Shown here piece by piece: positions 23,477 through 32,223 of a stretch of 34,878 nucleotides of DNA (its first letter is position 1; each line of letters starts with the position of its first letter). This DNA comes from a virus. The stretch is from positions 1 to 34,878 of the IMG/VR virus record IMGVR_UViG_3300007634_000277; one strand, 5' to 3'. The position numbers were made by a program, and so were the translations under genes. Under the pieces are notes generated by a model that saw only the letters and a program-made list of their open reading frames with translations, was not told the origin of the DNA and did not search any database.

Positions 23477-24979
23477 ATGGAAATCATTAAAGTTAAAAAT
23501 AAAAACCACTCTTTTATGGAAATTACCTGCGATTATGGTATTGCCAATGAGCTTACTGATTTCTTTTCATTTTTTGTGCCTGGCTATAAATTTATGCCGG
23601 CGTACAAAAATAAAGTCTGGGACGGTAAGATCCGACTATTTAATATTCATAAAATGGAACTACCTGTTGGATTATTTCCATTCTTAGCTGAATTCTCCAA
23701 ACCTAGAAAATATACTATTGAAGTAGAACATAATAATTTTTATGGTCGACCGGATAGTCAAATAGATATTGATCCAAATGAAATTAAAGCATTTGTTGAT
23801 AGACTAGAGTTACAATCAAGAGGTAAACCAATTGAAATACGAGACTACCAATTTGACGCAGTTTGCGAAGGACTCCACAGAAAAAGAGCAGTACTTATTT
23901 CACCAACGGGCTCTGGCAAGTCTCTTATCATCTACACACTCGTCCAAAGATATTTACTTTCTCTTAGGAAGGCAAACAGGAAAGTCTTGGTTATTGTACC
24001 AACGACTTCGCTGGTTGAGCAAATGTATAACGACTTCGCAGATTATGGAATGCCTGTCGAAGACTGCGTCCACAGGATTTATTCTGGACGAGATAAAGAG
24101 ACCGATAAAGAAATTATCATTTCAACCTGGCAGTCAATTTACAAACTGCCACCGAAATGGTTTGAACAATTCGGTGCTGTCATTGGTGACGAATGTCATG
24201 GCTTTAAATCAAAGTCTCTCACCACTATTATGGATAAATGCAAAGAAGCCGAATATCGTTGGGGAACAACAGGTACACTTGACGGTTCTCAAACCCATGA
24301 ACTCGTATTACAAGGGCTTTTTGGGAAGATATATAATGTAACAACAACAAAGAAACTTCAAGATGAAGATACACTTGCTAAACTCAAGATCTCTATACTT
24401 TTACTCAAATATGATGAAGAGATCCGTCGAAATTGGGGTAAACAAGATTATCAAGCTGAACTGGATTTCATTGTTCGAAACGAGTCTCGTAATAAGCTCA
24501 TTTCTAATCTCGCTTTGGATCTTGATGGCAATACTCTCGTACTATTTAATTTTGTAGAAAAACATGGTAAACCTTTGTTTGAAATGATTCGAGACAAAGC
24601 CCATGAAAACAGAAAAATCTTTTTTGTATCTGGTGAAACCGCCACGAGTGACCGTGAAGCAATTCGTAAGATCGTAGAAGGACAAAAGAATGCTATCATT
24701 GTTGCTAGTCTTGGCACTTTCTCCACTGGGATTAATATTAGGAATTTGCATAATATCGTATTTGCATCCCCATCCAAGTCTCAAATCAGAGTTCTCCAAT
24801 CAATTGGACGAGGACTCAGAAAATCAGACGACGGATCTATAGCACAACTTTACGATATTGCTGATGACTTACATTGGGGACATAGGAAGAATTACACATT
24901 AGAACACTCAGCAGAACGTGTTAAGATGTATGCTAAACAAGAATTTGACTACAAAATTTACGAGATAGATATAAAGTAA
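23477..24979 (+). CDS. uvsW: UvsW helicase
   Basis: A 500-residue superfamily 2 helicase matching T4 UvsW. The first 90 residues form the small N-terminal DNA-binding domain (VWDGKIRLFNIHKMELPVGLF). Motif I is SPTGSGKS (142-149), motif II DECH (238-241), motif III GTTGT (263-267), and motif VI SIGRGLRKS lies in the second RecA domain near 440. UvsW unwinds branched DNA and R-loops and helps switch from origin-driven to recombination-driven replication. The Shine-Dalgarno site is weak. It follows a divergent region with a TATAAT box. Confidence 0.95.
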   Translation: MEIIKVKNKNHSFMEITCDYGIANELTDFFSFFVPGYKFMPAYKNKVWDGKIRLFNIHKMELPVGLFPFLAEFSKPRKYTIEVEHNNFYGRPDSQIDIDPNEIKAFVDRLELQSRGKPIEIRDYQFDAVCEGLHRKRAVLISPTGSGKSLIIYTLVQRYLLSLRKANRKVLVIVPTTSLVEQMYNDFADYGMPVEDCVHRIYSGRDKETDKEIIISTWQSIYKLPPKWFEQFGAVIGDECHGFKSKSLTTIMDKCKEAEYRWGTTGTLDGSQTHELVLQGLFGKIYNVTTTKKLQDEDTLAKLKISILLLKYDEEIRRNWGKQDYQAELDFIVRNESRNKLISNLALDLDGNTLVLFNFVEKHGKPLFEMIRDKAHENRKIFFVSGETATSDREAIRKIVEGQKNAIIVASLGTFSTGINIRNLHNIVFASPSKSQIRVLQSIGRGLRKSDDGSIAQLYDIADDLHWGHRKNYTLEHSAERVKMYAKQEFDYKIYEIDIK

Positions 24980-24997
24980 TCAACAGGAAAATAATTA

Positions 24998-25408
24998 ATG
25001 GTAGCTAACGTAAAACAAATGAAGCTTATCACTGGAGAAGAAATTCTTTGCGATTTGACTGAAGCTTTATACGATGAGGAAGATGGAATTGAGCATACGT
25101 TACTTCTCAGATCAGCTTATACATTAGTATCCCACGAAGATTTTGAGAATCAAATAAGGTATTATACCTTTAAACCTTTCATGATGCATTTGTATGAGCC
25201 AAATAAAGTATTAGCTCTTAATGCACATTCAGTTATTTGTATGGTTCAGCCGGATAAAAAAGTGATTGATCAGTATGATGAACATATTTCACAGTTTAAT
25301 TTCGATGAAAGCGCTGAAGAAGACGAAGATCCATTAGCGGTACCGGAAGATGATGAACCGACGAATAATAAAGTCCTAAAGTTTAAGCCAAAGGATAAGC
25401 TGCATTAA
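24998..25408 (+). CDS. Conserved hypothetical protein after uvsW
   Basis: A 136-residue protein. The first 85 residues look beta-rich with KLITGEEILCDLTEA near the start and PFMMHLYEPNKVLALNAHSVICMVQP, a pattern that recalls the small Sm-like barrels of several marine T4-like phages. The last 50 are acidic and disordered with a basic end (NNKVLKFKPKDK). A protein-protein or RNA-binding role is possible. AGGA precedes the ATG. The stop codon is followed at once by the second copy of the repeated 45-base element. Confidence 0.7.
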   Translation: MVANVKQMKLITGEEILCDLTEALYDEEDGIEHTLLLRSAYTLVSHEDFENQIRYYTFKPFMMHLYEPNKVLALNAHSVICMVQPDKKVIDQYDEHISQFNFDESAEEDEDPLAVPEDDEPTNNKVLKFKPKDKLH

Positions 25409-25453
25409 TAGTATACTTCTCCTCCCCCAGAAGTATTACTTCTATTATACACA
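25409..25453 (+). repeat. 45-base structured element, copy 2
   Basis: This second copy begins on the base after the stop of the preceding gene. The inner stem AGAAGT/ACTTCT lies at 25429-25434 and 25438-25443 with loop ATT instead of GAT; the outer stem GTATA/TATAC is at 25411-25415 and 25446-25450. Only one base outside the loop differs from copy 1 (C to T at the ninth position). The remaining gap to gene 55 holds a sigma70-like promoter and nothing else I can see. Confidence 0.75.
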
Positions 25454-25504
25454 CATTACCAGATATGTACACATAAAAATGCGCATATCATTAAAATAAT
25501 TTGA

Positions 25505-25533
25505 TTTACTTACCCTAAGAGCTGATGTATAAT
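25505..25533 (+). promoter_or_regulatory. Sigma70-like promoter of gene 55
   Basis: TTTACT (25505-25510) and TATAAT (25528-25533) are separated by exactly 17 bases. The gene 55 ATG lies 26 bases after the -10 box, with TAGGA between. The late sigma factor is thus itself made by host-type transcription. Confidence 0.78.
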
Positions 25534-25558
25534 CAGTAATATATGCTAGGAATATAAT

Positions 25559-26164
25559 ATGAAACCTAAAGATAGACCACACTACGTTAATAATAAAGAG
25601 TTTTCACTTGCAGTCGTTGACTATGTCAAGAGTGTAACTGAAGCAAAGGAAGCTGGAACAGAGATTCCGAAGGTGACTAACTACATTGCACAGTCATTTC
25701 TACGAATAGCTGAAGGACTTTCACACAGGGCAAATTTCATCAGATACACATACCGAGATGAGATGGTAATGGATGCTGTTGAAAATTGTCTTAAAGCAAT
25801 TAATAACTATAATATTGATGCACCTACACGCACGGGTATGCCTAATGCGTTTTCCTATTTTACACAAATTTCTTGGTATGCTTTCTTGCATCGTATTGCA
25901 AAGGAAAAGAAGCAACAAGATATTAAGATGAAATACATTTCACAATCCCCATTTGAAGACTTTGCAGTTGAAGGCGCTGATGAAGCCAGTATTCAAGCAG
26001 GGCATGCTTTCATCGATCAGCTAAAAGGCAAGATTGATCAGTTGAAAGAAAAAGATACTTACTTTGATGTGAAGTATAAAGAAGAGGCCAAAGCAGCAAA
26101 GTTGCGCAAAAAGCGCGTGGTGAGCTCTAACGACTCTGATCTTAGCACCATTTTTGGAGACTAA
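25559..26164 (+). CDS. 55: Late-transcription sigma factor gp55
   Basis: A 201-residue homologue of T4 gp55 (185 residues), a minimal sigma factor that directs host RNA polymerase to TATAAATA late promoters. NFIRYTYRDEMVMDAVENCLKAINNYN and AFSYFTQISWYAFLHRIAKEKKQQ match the region 2-like core that recognises the -10 box. The C-terminal SSNDSDLSTIFGD resembles the short clamp-binding end by which gp55 contacts gp45; the gp45 gene is also in this window. Six to seven TATAAATA-type sites in the window are its likely targets. Confidence 0.94.
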   Translation: MKPKDRPHYVNNKEFSLAVVDYVKSVTEAKEAGTEIPKVTNYIAQSFLRIAEGLSHRANFIRYTYRDEMVMDAVENCLKAINNYNIDAPTRTGMPNAFSYFTQISWYAFLHRIAKEKKQQDIKMKYISQSPFEDFAVEGADEASIQAGHAFIDQLKGKIDQLKEKDTYFDVKYKEEAKAAKLRKKRVVSSNDSDLSTIFGD

Positions 26165-26167
26165 ATT

Positions 26168-26920
26168 ATGAGAATTTTGATGACAGGTGAAGAAGGTATG
26201 GTTGGCACCTACCTTACAAAATATCTTACTGACCGTGGATATGATATTATTCCATTTGGCGGCGAATTTGGCAAAGGTAGTGATATTACCAAAGCTGAAG
26301 ATTGGAATAAGCTACTTGATTTGACTCCTTTTGATGGCATTATTCATCTAGCCGCATTAGCTGGTGTAAGGCCATCTATTGAAGATCCTGAGCTTTATTA
26401 CAATAATAATGTCGGCGGAACGAAACTTATGTTGGAGTTTGCTGAACGATGTGGGATTAAAAGAGTTCTATATGCATCCTCATCTAATGCCGCTGAATGG
26501 TGGACTAATCCATATGGCACGACTAAAAAGATGAATGAAATTCAAGCTGAAAATTATAGCTCCATCGGTATGCGTTTCCATACTATATGGCCAGGTCGTG
26601 ATGATATGCTTTATAAAAAGCTTGAACGAGGTGAAGTTTCTTTTATCAATGCTAATCACTTTCGTGATATGATTCATGTTGAAGATATCTCAAGCGCTAT
26701 TAAACTTTTACTTGAGAACTTCGAAGCACTTGCTTTCCTTAAAGCTGTTGATATTGGCACAGGTGAAACTATTTCTGTTGCTGATATTGCAAAGGCATAT
26801 GGATACGAAGGTGAGTATATTGAAGAAAATCCTGAAGGGGAACGTGTAGTCACTAAAGCTGATATTAAGTGGCTTACAGATCTCGGTTGGAAACCTAAGT
26901 GGAATATTTTGGATGTCTAA
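26168..26920 (+). CDS. NAD-dependent epimerase/dehydratase (extended SDR)
   Basis: A 250-residue extended short-chain dehydrogenase. The NAD-binding G-x2-G-x2-G is TGEEGMVG (G7, G10, G13), HLAALAGVRPSIEDPELYYNNN follows near 60-80, and the catalytic set is S104-S106 with Y116-x3-K120. The family interconverts nucleotide sugars such as UDP-glucose or UDP-glucuronate. It is shorter than the usual 310-340, with the C-terminal sugar-binding part reduced. GGAG inside the end of gene 55 provides its ribosome site and it overlaps gene 47 by eight bases, so it is in the same transcript. The substrate is unknown; a host-surface or DNA-sugar role is possible. Confidence 0.86.
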   Translation: MRILMTGEEGMVGTYLTKYLTDRGYDIIPFGGEFGKGSDITKAEDWNKLLDLTPFDGIIHLAALAGVRPSIEDPELYYNNNVGGTKLMLEFAERCGIKRVLYASSSNAAEWWTNPYGTTKKMNEIQAENYSSIGMRFHTIWPGRDDMLYKKLERGEVSFINANHFRDMIHVEDISSAIKLLLENFEALAFLKAVDIGTGETISVADIAKAYGYEGEYIEENPEGERVVTKADIKWLTDLGWKPKWNILDV

Positions 26921-27977
26921 AGTTGCTATTATTAATGATACTCATTGTGGTGTTAGGAATTCTTCTGACATTTTTGCCGATAATGCTGACCTTTTTTATA
27001 ACGATGTTTTCTTTCCTTATCTCGTTGATAATGGAATTAAGCGTATTATTCATTTGGGTGACGTGTTTGATAATCGTAAGTTTATTAATTTTAAATCTCT
27101 ACATAAGTTCAGGAAATCTTTTCTTGCCAATCTGAGAAAACACCACATCCATATGGATGTAATTCCAGGTAATCACGATACATTCTATAAGAATACTAAT
27201 GATCTAAATGCTTTGAAAGAGTTGCTCGGCCACTATATGGGTGAAGTTACTATCCATATGGATCCTACTGTTCTTAATCTAAATGGATTTAAGCTTGCGT
27301 TGTTGCCATGGGTTTGTTCCGAAAACTATGATAAATCTCTTGAGTTTATTAAGACATGTAAAGCTGATTGGCTTGGAGGTCACCTAGAACTTCAGGGATT
27401 TGATGTTCTTAAAGGCGTGCAAGCACATGCTGGTATGGATCATAAAATCTTTTCACGGTTTGAAAAGGTTATTTCAGGTCACTTCCATACAGCATCTCAA
27501 CAAGATAACGTAGAATATCTTGGAACTCAACTTGAGTTTACTTGGTCAGATGCTCATGATCCTAAGAAATTTCATATCCTCGATACAGCTACACGTGAAC
27601 TAACCCCTGTTGCAAATCCCCATACATTGTTCGAACGTATTAACTACGACGATACAAAAATGGATTATCAAATGTATGATACCACGCATTTGGATGGTAA
27701 GTTTGTTAAAGTGGTTGTAATTAATAAAACTGACCTGTTTACATTTGACAAGTTTATTGATAGAATACAATCACAGAAGATCCACGAACTCAAGATCGCT
27801 GAAAACTTCAATGAATTCTTAGGTGAAAACGTAGAAGATGAAGCAGTATCAGTCGAAGAAACGACTGAGCTACTTGATAGTTACGTGGATGCTGTTGACA
27901 CTGATTTGGATAAAGACAAACTAAAAGTCTCTATGCGTAATCTTCTCACTGAAGCCCAAGCTATGGAAATTGCATGA
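26913..27977 (+). CDS. 47: Recombination nuclease subunit gp47 (Mre11-like)
   Basis: A 354-residue calcineurin-like phosphoesterase. Metal-binding motifs are INDTHCG (D9, H11), LGDVFDN (D50), PGNHD (N87, H88), GGHLEL (H157) and SGHFHTA (H190, H192). With gp46 it forms the SbcCD/Mre11-Rad50-type complex that processes DNA ends for recombination-dependent replication. It overlaps the gene 46 start by four bases (ATGA). Confidence 0.96.
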   Translation: MSKVAIINDTHCGVRNSSDIFADNADLFYNDVFFPYLVDNGIKRIIHLGDVFDNRKFINFKSLHKFRKSFLANLRKHHIHMDVIPGNHDTFYKNTNDLNALKELLGHYMGEVTIHMDPTVLNLNGFKLALLPWVCSENYDKSLEFIKTCKADWLGGHLELQGFDVLKGVQAHAGMDHKIFSRFEKVISGHFHTASQQDNVEYLGTQLEFTWSDAHDPKKFHILDTATRELTPVANPHTLFERINYDDTKMDYQMYDTTHLDGKFVKVVVINKTDLFTFDKFIDRIQSQKIHELKIAENFNEFLGENVEDEAVSVEETTELLDSYVDAVDTDLDKDKLKVSMRNLLTEAQAMEIA

Positions 27978-29710
27978 TCAGGTTTAAAACCCTTCGCTGG
28001 AAAAACTTTATGTCTACCGGCGATACCTTCACCAAAATTGAATTAAATAAAACTAGTTCCACTTTGATCGTAGGTCAGAATGGTGCTGGTAAATCTACTA
28101 TGTTGGATGCAATGTCATTTGTTCTATTTGGCAAGCCTCACCGTAATATCAATAAACCACAACTTGTTAATAGTATTAATAATAAAGCATGTCTGGTTGA
28201 AATTGAATTTGGTGTTGGTTCATCACAATATAAGGTTGTTCGTGGTATCAAGCCTCAGGTATTTGAGATCTGGAAAAATGGTATTATGATTAACCAAGAC
28301 TCGCATGCTAAAGAATATCAGAAGCTATTAGAACAAAATATTATTAAGCTTAATCATAAAAGCTTTCACCAAATTGTTGTTCTAGGCTCTTCGTCGTTTA
28401 TTCCGTTTATGCAGTTACCAGCACAACATCGTCGTGATGTTATCGAAGATCTTCTGGATATTAATGTGTTTTCTAAAATGAATACACTTATCAAAGAGAA
28501 GAATTCTGTCCTCAAAGATCGGCTTAAAGATATTGCATATCAACTTGATTTGAAAAAGAATTCTGTTGAATCTCAGAAGAAGTATATTCGTGATATCACT
28601 CAGATGAATGAAGAAGAAATCAATTCTAAGCATACGCAAATCAAAGCTATCGAAGAAGAGATTTCTCAAATCCAATCTGAAAATGGTATTGCTAGTGCCT
28701 TTATTGAAGCACAAAGCGAAAAAACGCAAGCTGGACTAAATGCGGCACTTGATAAACGTCAAGCGTTGCTTCAGTATAAAGCACAATTTAATGCTCAGAT
28801 TAAAGGTGTAGTAGGTGATGCTAAGTTCTATGAAGAGAATGACAATTGCCCTACATGCACGCAATCGATTGAAGAAGATCTCAGAGCTACTAAACTTCAA
28901 GCTGCAAAGTCTAAAGCATCTGAACTTCAAAGTGCATTGAATAAGATTGCGGACGAAGCTTCAGGTATTGAAGAATCTATTGCTAAATTTACAGATGCAT
29001 ATGAACTTATTCGTCAGCGTCAATCTGAAATTAATAGCAATAACCAGACTATCAATAGACTTCATAGCAGTATTTCTTCGTTGAATACCGACATTAGTAG
29101 ATTGACTGCCCGTGAAGGCGATCTTGGTAGAGCTAATGAAGAATTATCTGAGATGAAATCTGAGCAAAATGCTTTGATGGAAAACAGACTTATCCTAAAT
29201 GAAGAAATGTCATATAATGCTGTTATGGGAGAGATGCTAAAAGATACCGGCATTAAAACTAAAGTTATTAAACAGTATATTCCTATTATCAACAACCTTG
29301 TTAATCAGTATTTACAAATCCTTGACTTCTTTGTACACTTCAACTTGGATGAAGAGTTTAGAGAGACTATTCGTTCACGCCACCGTGATGCTTTCTCATA
29401 TGACTCATTCTCTGAGGGTGAGAAGCAGCGCATTGACTTGGCGCTTCTATTCACATGGCGTCAAATTGCTAAGATGAAAAATAGCGTTGCGACTAATCTT
29501 TTGGTTCTTGATGAAACGTTTGATTCATCTCTTGATCACGATGGTGTTGATAACCTTATGAAAATCCTTTATACACTAGGCGATGATACTAATGTATTTG
29601 TTATCAGTCATAAGGGTGAAATTCTTGAAGGCAAATTCAAAAACAAGATTGAATTCTACAAAGATAAAAACTTTTCAAAGATGAAAGATTTTAGTTTACA
29701 ATCTGCTTAA
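27974..29710 (+). CDS. 46: Recombination nuclease subunit gp46 (Rad50-like)
   Basis: A 578-residue SMC/Rad50-type ATPase. It has Walker A GQNGAGKST (34-42), a long coiled coil, a zinc hook CPTC at 292-295, the ABC signature SFSEGEKQRIDLALLF near 475-490, and Walker B VLDETFD near 512-518. Two gp46 subunits dimerise through the hook and around ATP and regulate gp47. T4 gp46 has 560 residues. The gene 45 promoter's -35 box lies inside its last codons. Confidence 0.96.
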   Translation: MIRFKTLRWKNFMSTGDTFTKIELNKTSSTLIVGQNGAGKSTMLDAMSFVLFGKPHRNINKPQLVNSINNKACLVEIEFGVGSSQYKVVRGIKPQVFEIWKNGIMINQDSHAKEYQKLLEQNIIKLNHKSFHQIVVLGSSSFIPFMQLPAQHRRDVIEDLLDINVFSKMNTLIKEKNSVLKDRLKDIAYQLDLKKNSVESQKKYIRDITQMNEEEINSKHTQIKAIEEEISQIQSENGIASAFIEAQSEKTQAGLNAALDKRQALLQYKAQFNAQIKGVVGDAKFYEENDNCPTCTQSIEEDLRATKLQAAKSKASELQSALNKIADEASGIEESIAKFTDAYELIRQRQSEINSNNQTINRLHSSISSLNTDISRLTAREGDLGRANEELSEMKSEQNALMENRLILNEEMSYNAVMGEMLKDTGIKTKVIKQYIPIINNLVNQYLQILDFFVHFNLDEEFRETIRSRHRDAFSYDSFSEGEKQRIDLALLFTWRQIAKMKNSVATNLLVLDETFDSSLDHDGVDNLMKILYTLGDDTNVFVISHKGEILEGKFKNKIEFYKDKNFSKMKDFSLQSA

Positions 29711-29723
29711 TATTATGTACAAT
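29695..29723 (+). promoter_or_regulatory. Sigma70-like promoter of gene 45
   Basis: TTTACA (29695-29700) and TACAAT (29718-29723) are spaced by 17 bases; the -10 box is 29 bases before the gene 45 ATG. The -35 box overlaps the gene 46 coding end, as the uvsY one does with its upstream gene. Confidence 0.7.
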
Positions 29724-29752
29724 ATACAAATGCGAAACGAAAGCGAGACATT

Positions 29753-30442
29753 ATGAAACTATCTGACTCAACCACACAAATCCTTAAGAACTATGCTGGT
29801 ATTAATTCCAACATCGTTTTCAATGCAGGTTCACGTATCTGCACCATCTCTGAAGCACGTAATATTCTATCTGCTGCTTCTGTTGACGCTGAATTTCCAT
29901 CTACATTCGGCGTATATGACTTGAATGAATTCTTGGGTGTTCTTTCACTTGTTGATGAACCTCAAGTTAAATTTGAAGAAAAGTTTGCTGTTATTGCTGA
30001 CTCAACTGGTCGTTCAAAGATTAAATACTTCTTCACTGATACTGATATGCTCACATCGCCTAATGGTACTATGCTAGATAAAGCTATGGAAATGAATAGC
30101 TTCCAAGTAGAGTTTGAGTTTGATCAGGATACACTAAACAAAATCAAACGTGCAGCATCAGCTCTTGGACATTCTCTTGTGTCAGTTACTGCGGCTAATG
30201 GATCATTGGTTCTTACCGTGTTTGACCCAGAAAATCCAACATCAAATACATTCAGCCTTGATATTGCTGGAACGTATGAGCATGAAAACTTCTCATTGGT
30301 ATTTGGTATCCCAAACCTAAAAATCATTCCAGGCACGTACAAGGTCGGGCTTTCATCTAAACTCATGTCTCGCTTTACTCATACTGAGCAAGATATCGTT
30401 TACTGGATTGCACTAGAAAAATCCTCAACTTACGGAGCCTAA
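29753..30442 (+). CDS. 45: Sliding clamp gp45
   Basis: A 229-residue homologue of T4 gp45 (228 residues). It starts MKLSDSTTQILKNYAGINSNIVF, which parallels the T4 clamp, and has the repeating beta-alpha pattern of clamp half domains with KLMSRFTHTEQDIVYWIALEKSS at the end. The trimeric ring tethers the polymerase and, with gp55, activates late promoters. The Shine-Dalgarno site is weak (GCGAG). RegA may control its start, as in T4; this is inferred from the family. Confidence 0.95.
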   Translation: MKLSDSTTQILKNYAGINSNIVFNAGSRICTISEARNILSAASVDAEFPSTFGVYDLNEFLGVLSLVDEPQVKFEEKFAVIADSTGRSKIKYFFTDTDMLTSPNGTMLDKAMEMNSFQVEFEFDQDTLNKIKRAASALGHSLVSVTAANGSLVLTVFDPENPTSNTFSLDIAGTYEHENFSLVFGIPNLKIIPGTYKVGLSSKLMSRFTHTEQDIVYWIALEKSSTYGA

Positions 30443-30443
30443 A

Positions 30444-30632
30444 ATGGACAAACAAATTATTGAAATCTCTGCACGAGTAGCACGTAGCACAATGGCAGTA
30501 ATCGACACTGTTGTACAACGTGGCGGATTCCGCGGTGAAGAACTTACTACAATCGGCCAGCTCCGTGACCAATGTGTTCAACTCATTGCTATGTCAGAAG
30601 CCTCCGCCCAAGAGGCTGCAGCACAGGAATAA
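30444..30632 (+). CDS. Small hypothetical protein between genes 45 and 44
   Basis: A 62-residue protein beginning one base after the gene 45 stop. It is mostly helical (ISARVARSTMAVIDTVVQRGGF, then TTIGQLRDQCVQLIAMSEASAQEA). GGAG before the ATG (CGGAGCC) lies in the end of gene 45. Its place between clamp and clamp loader and the tight spacing support that it is real; no family or function is recognised. It might bind the clamp or act at the replisome. Confidence 0.65.
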   Translation: MDKQIIEISARVARSTMAVIDTVVQRGGFRGEELTTIGQLRDQCVQLIAMSEASAQEAAAQE

Positions 30633-30635
30633 TAG

Positions 30636-30664
30636 TTTACATTATACTCCTAATATATTATAAT
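30636..30664 (+). promoter_or_regulatory. Sigma70-like promoter of gene 44
   Basis: TTTACA (30636-30641) and TATAAT (30659-30664) are separated by exactly 17 bases, the clearest of the set. The gene 44 ATG is 26 bases downstream with GGAG in between. It would drive genes 44 to regA. Confidence 0.85.
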
Positions 30665-30689
30665 GAACAAACCTTGAATTGGAGTTATT

Positions 30690-31628
30690 ATGTCTAAAGA
30701 CTTTCTATGGGTAGAGAAATATCGCCCAAAAACAATCTCTGAAACTATTCTGCCTACGGCACTCAAGAAGACACTTCAGAATATGGTAGATACCGGTGAA
30801 TTGCAGAATATGCTTTTCACCGGTACTGCTGGATTAGGCAAGACCACGGCAGCTAAGGCTTTGTGTAATGAGTTGGGTCTTGACTATATCGTAATCAATG
30901 GATCTGAAGAAGGTAACATTGATACGCTTCGTGGTAAAATTAAACAGTTTGCTTCTACTGTCAGCTTTGCCGGTGGATATAAAGTTGTTATTCTAGACGA
31001 AGCTGACTATATGAATGCTCAGTCCACACAACCTGCGTTGCGTGGTTTTATTGAGCAATTCTCTGATAACTGTCGCTTTATTCTCACTTGTAACTTTAAG
31101 AACCGTATTATTGAACCACTTCATTCACGTTGTGGTGTATACGAATTCAACACGACCAAAAAGGATACTGCGCCACTTGCTGCTCAGATGATGAAGCGTC
31201 TTCAAACTATTCTTGATACTGAGAACGTTACATATCAGGATAAAGATCTTGCAGAAGTCATTATGAAATACACTCCAGACTGGCGTCGTGTTATTAATGA
31301 AATCCAACGTAATAGTAATGGCGGTGAACTTAATATTGCTACGGCTATGGCAGGAACTGCTGGACAATTTGATGAACTCTTTAATCACATCAAAGCCAAA
31401 GACTTTAAGAATATGCGGCAATGGATCGTAAACAATATGGATCTTGATACAACAGCTATTATTCGTGGCGTATATGATCGCATTTACGATAAAGTTGCCC
31501 CTGCTAGCATTCCACAAATCGTTCTTATCCTTGCTGACTATCAGTATAAAGCAGCATTCGTTGCAGACCATGAACTCAATCTTGTGGCTTGTATGACCGA
31601 AATTATGTCTGAGGTACAAATCCAATGA
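30690..31628 (+). CDS. 44: Clamp loader large subunit gp44
   Basis: A 312-residue AAA+ ATPase. Walker A is GTAGLGKTT (45-53), Walker B ILDEAD (101-106) and the SRC arginine-finger motif is at 146-148 (LHSRCGVYEF). It opens with LWVEKYRPKTISE, typical of clamp loaders. Four copies with one gp62 load gp45 on DNA. The end overlaps dexA by four bases (ATGA). Unlike T4, four genes separate it from gene 62. Confidence 0.96.
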   Translation: MSKDFLWVEKYRPKTISETILPTALKKTLQNMVDTGELQNMLFTGTAGLGKTTAAKALCNELGLDYIVINGSEEGNIDTLRGKIKQFASTVSFAGGYKVVILDEADYMNAQSTQPALRGFIEQFSDNCRFILTCNFKNRIIEPLHSRCGVYEFNTTKKDTAPLAAQMMKRLQTILDTENVTYQDKDLAEVIMKYTPDWRRVINEIQRNSNGGELNIATAMAGTAGQFDELFNHIKAKDFKNMRQWIVNNMDLDTTAIIRGVYDRIYDKVAPASIPQIVLILADYQYKAAFVADHELNLVACMTEIMSEVQIQ

Positions 31629-32215
31629 ATACAATCTATGACTTTGAGACTATGTCACAGGATCCCGTTAACGGTGTAGTGGTATCCTTTGCTATGCTTA
31701 ACTTTGACCCTAAACGTTTTACATCAAATCCGTATACATATAACGAGTTGGTTGATAATGCCAAGTTTATGAAGTTTGATGTTGTAGATCAGGTTAAAAA
31801 TTACGGCCGTACAATTTGTAAAGATACCGTTGAGTGGTGGGGTAATCAGAGTAAAGAAGCCCAAAAGTCTATTGCTCCTAACCCATCACTTGACCGACCT
31901 ATCTCTGAACTGTATTCGTTTTATAGAGAAAATATGCCGGATTATCCCGGATTAACATATACACGCCGAAATACATTTGATCCGGTGTTTATGACTTCTC
32001 TTATGAAAGCAACTGGTAACCCAGAGCCATATGCGTGGTGGGATGTTCGTGATACAATCAGTTACATCGAAGGTCTAGCTATTACTGGCTATATCAAAAA
32101 CAACTTTGTTCCAGATGATTTGGCTGAACACTTTATTGCTCACGATCCTCGTCATGATATTGCTATGGACACTATGCGTCTTCAAATTCTGGTAGACGCA
32201 GTAACATCATTTTAG
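31625..32215 (+). CDS. dexA: DexA-like 3'-5' exonuclease
   Basis: A 196-residue DnaQ-fold exonuclease. The four metal-binding acids are D6 and E8 (YDFETMSQ), D119 (NTFDPVF) and D182, with H177 giving the DEDDh pattern (RHDIAMD). TVEWWGNQSKEAQKSIAPN near 68-86 closely parallels T4 DexA, as does the C-terminal AHDPRHDIAMDTMRLQ. T4 DexA is a 3' exonuclease of about 227 residues. Here it is coupled by an ATGA overlap to gene 44 and followed by a glutaredoxin gene. The start is unambiguous. Confidence 0.9.
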   Translation: MNTIYDFETMSQDPVNGVVVSFAMLNFDPKRFTSNPYTYNELVDNAKFMKFDVVDQVKNYGRTICKDTVEWWGNQSKEAQKSIAPNPSLDRPISELYSFYRENMPDYPGLTYTRRNTFDPVFMTSLMKATGNPEPYAWWDVRDTISYIEGLAITGYIKNNFVPDDLAEHFIAHDPRHDIAMDTMRLQILVDAVTSF

Positions 32216-32223
32216 GAGATAAT

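Noticed and set aside
23832-24341. 169-codon plus frame inside uvsW
   Set aside because: Overlaps the helicase motifs I to III in another frame and has no start context or recognisable domain.
31125-31634. 169-codon minus frame across gene 44
   Set aside because: Lies fully over conserved gp44 sequence and lacks a ribosome site.
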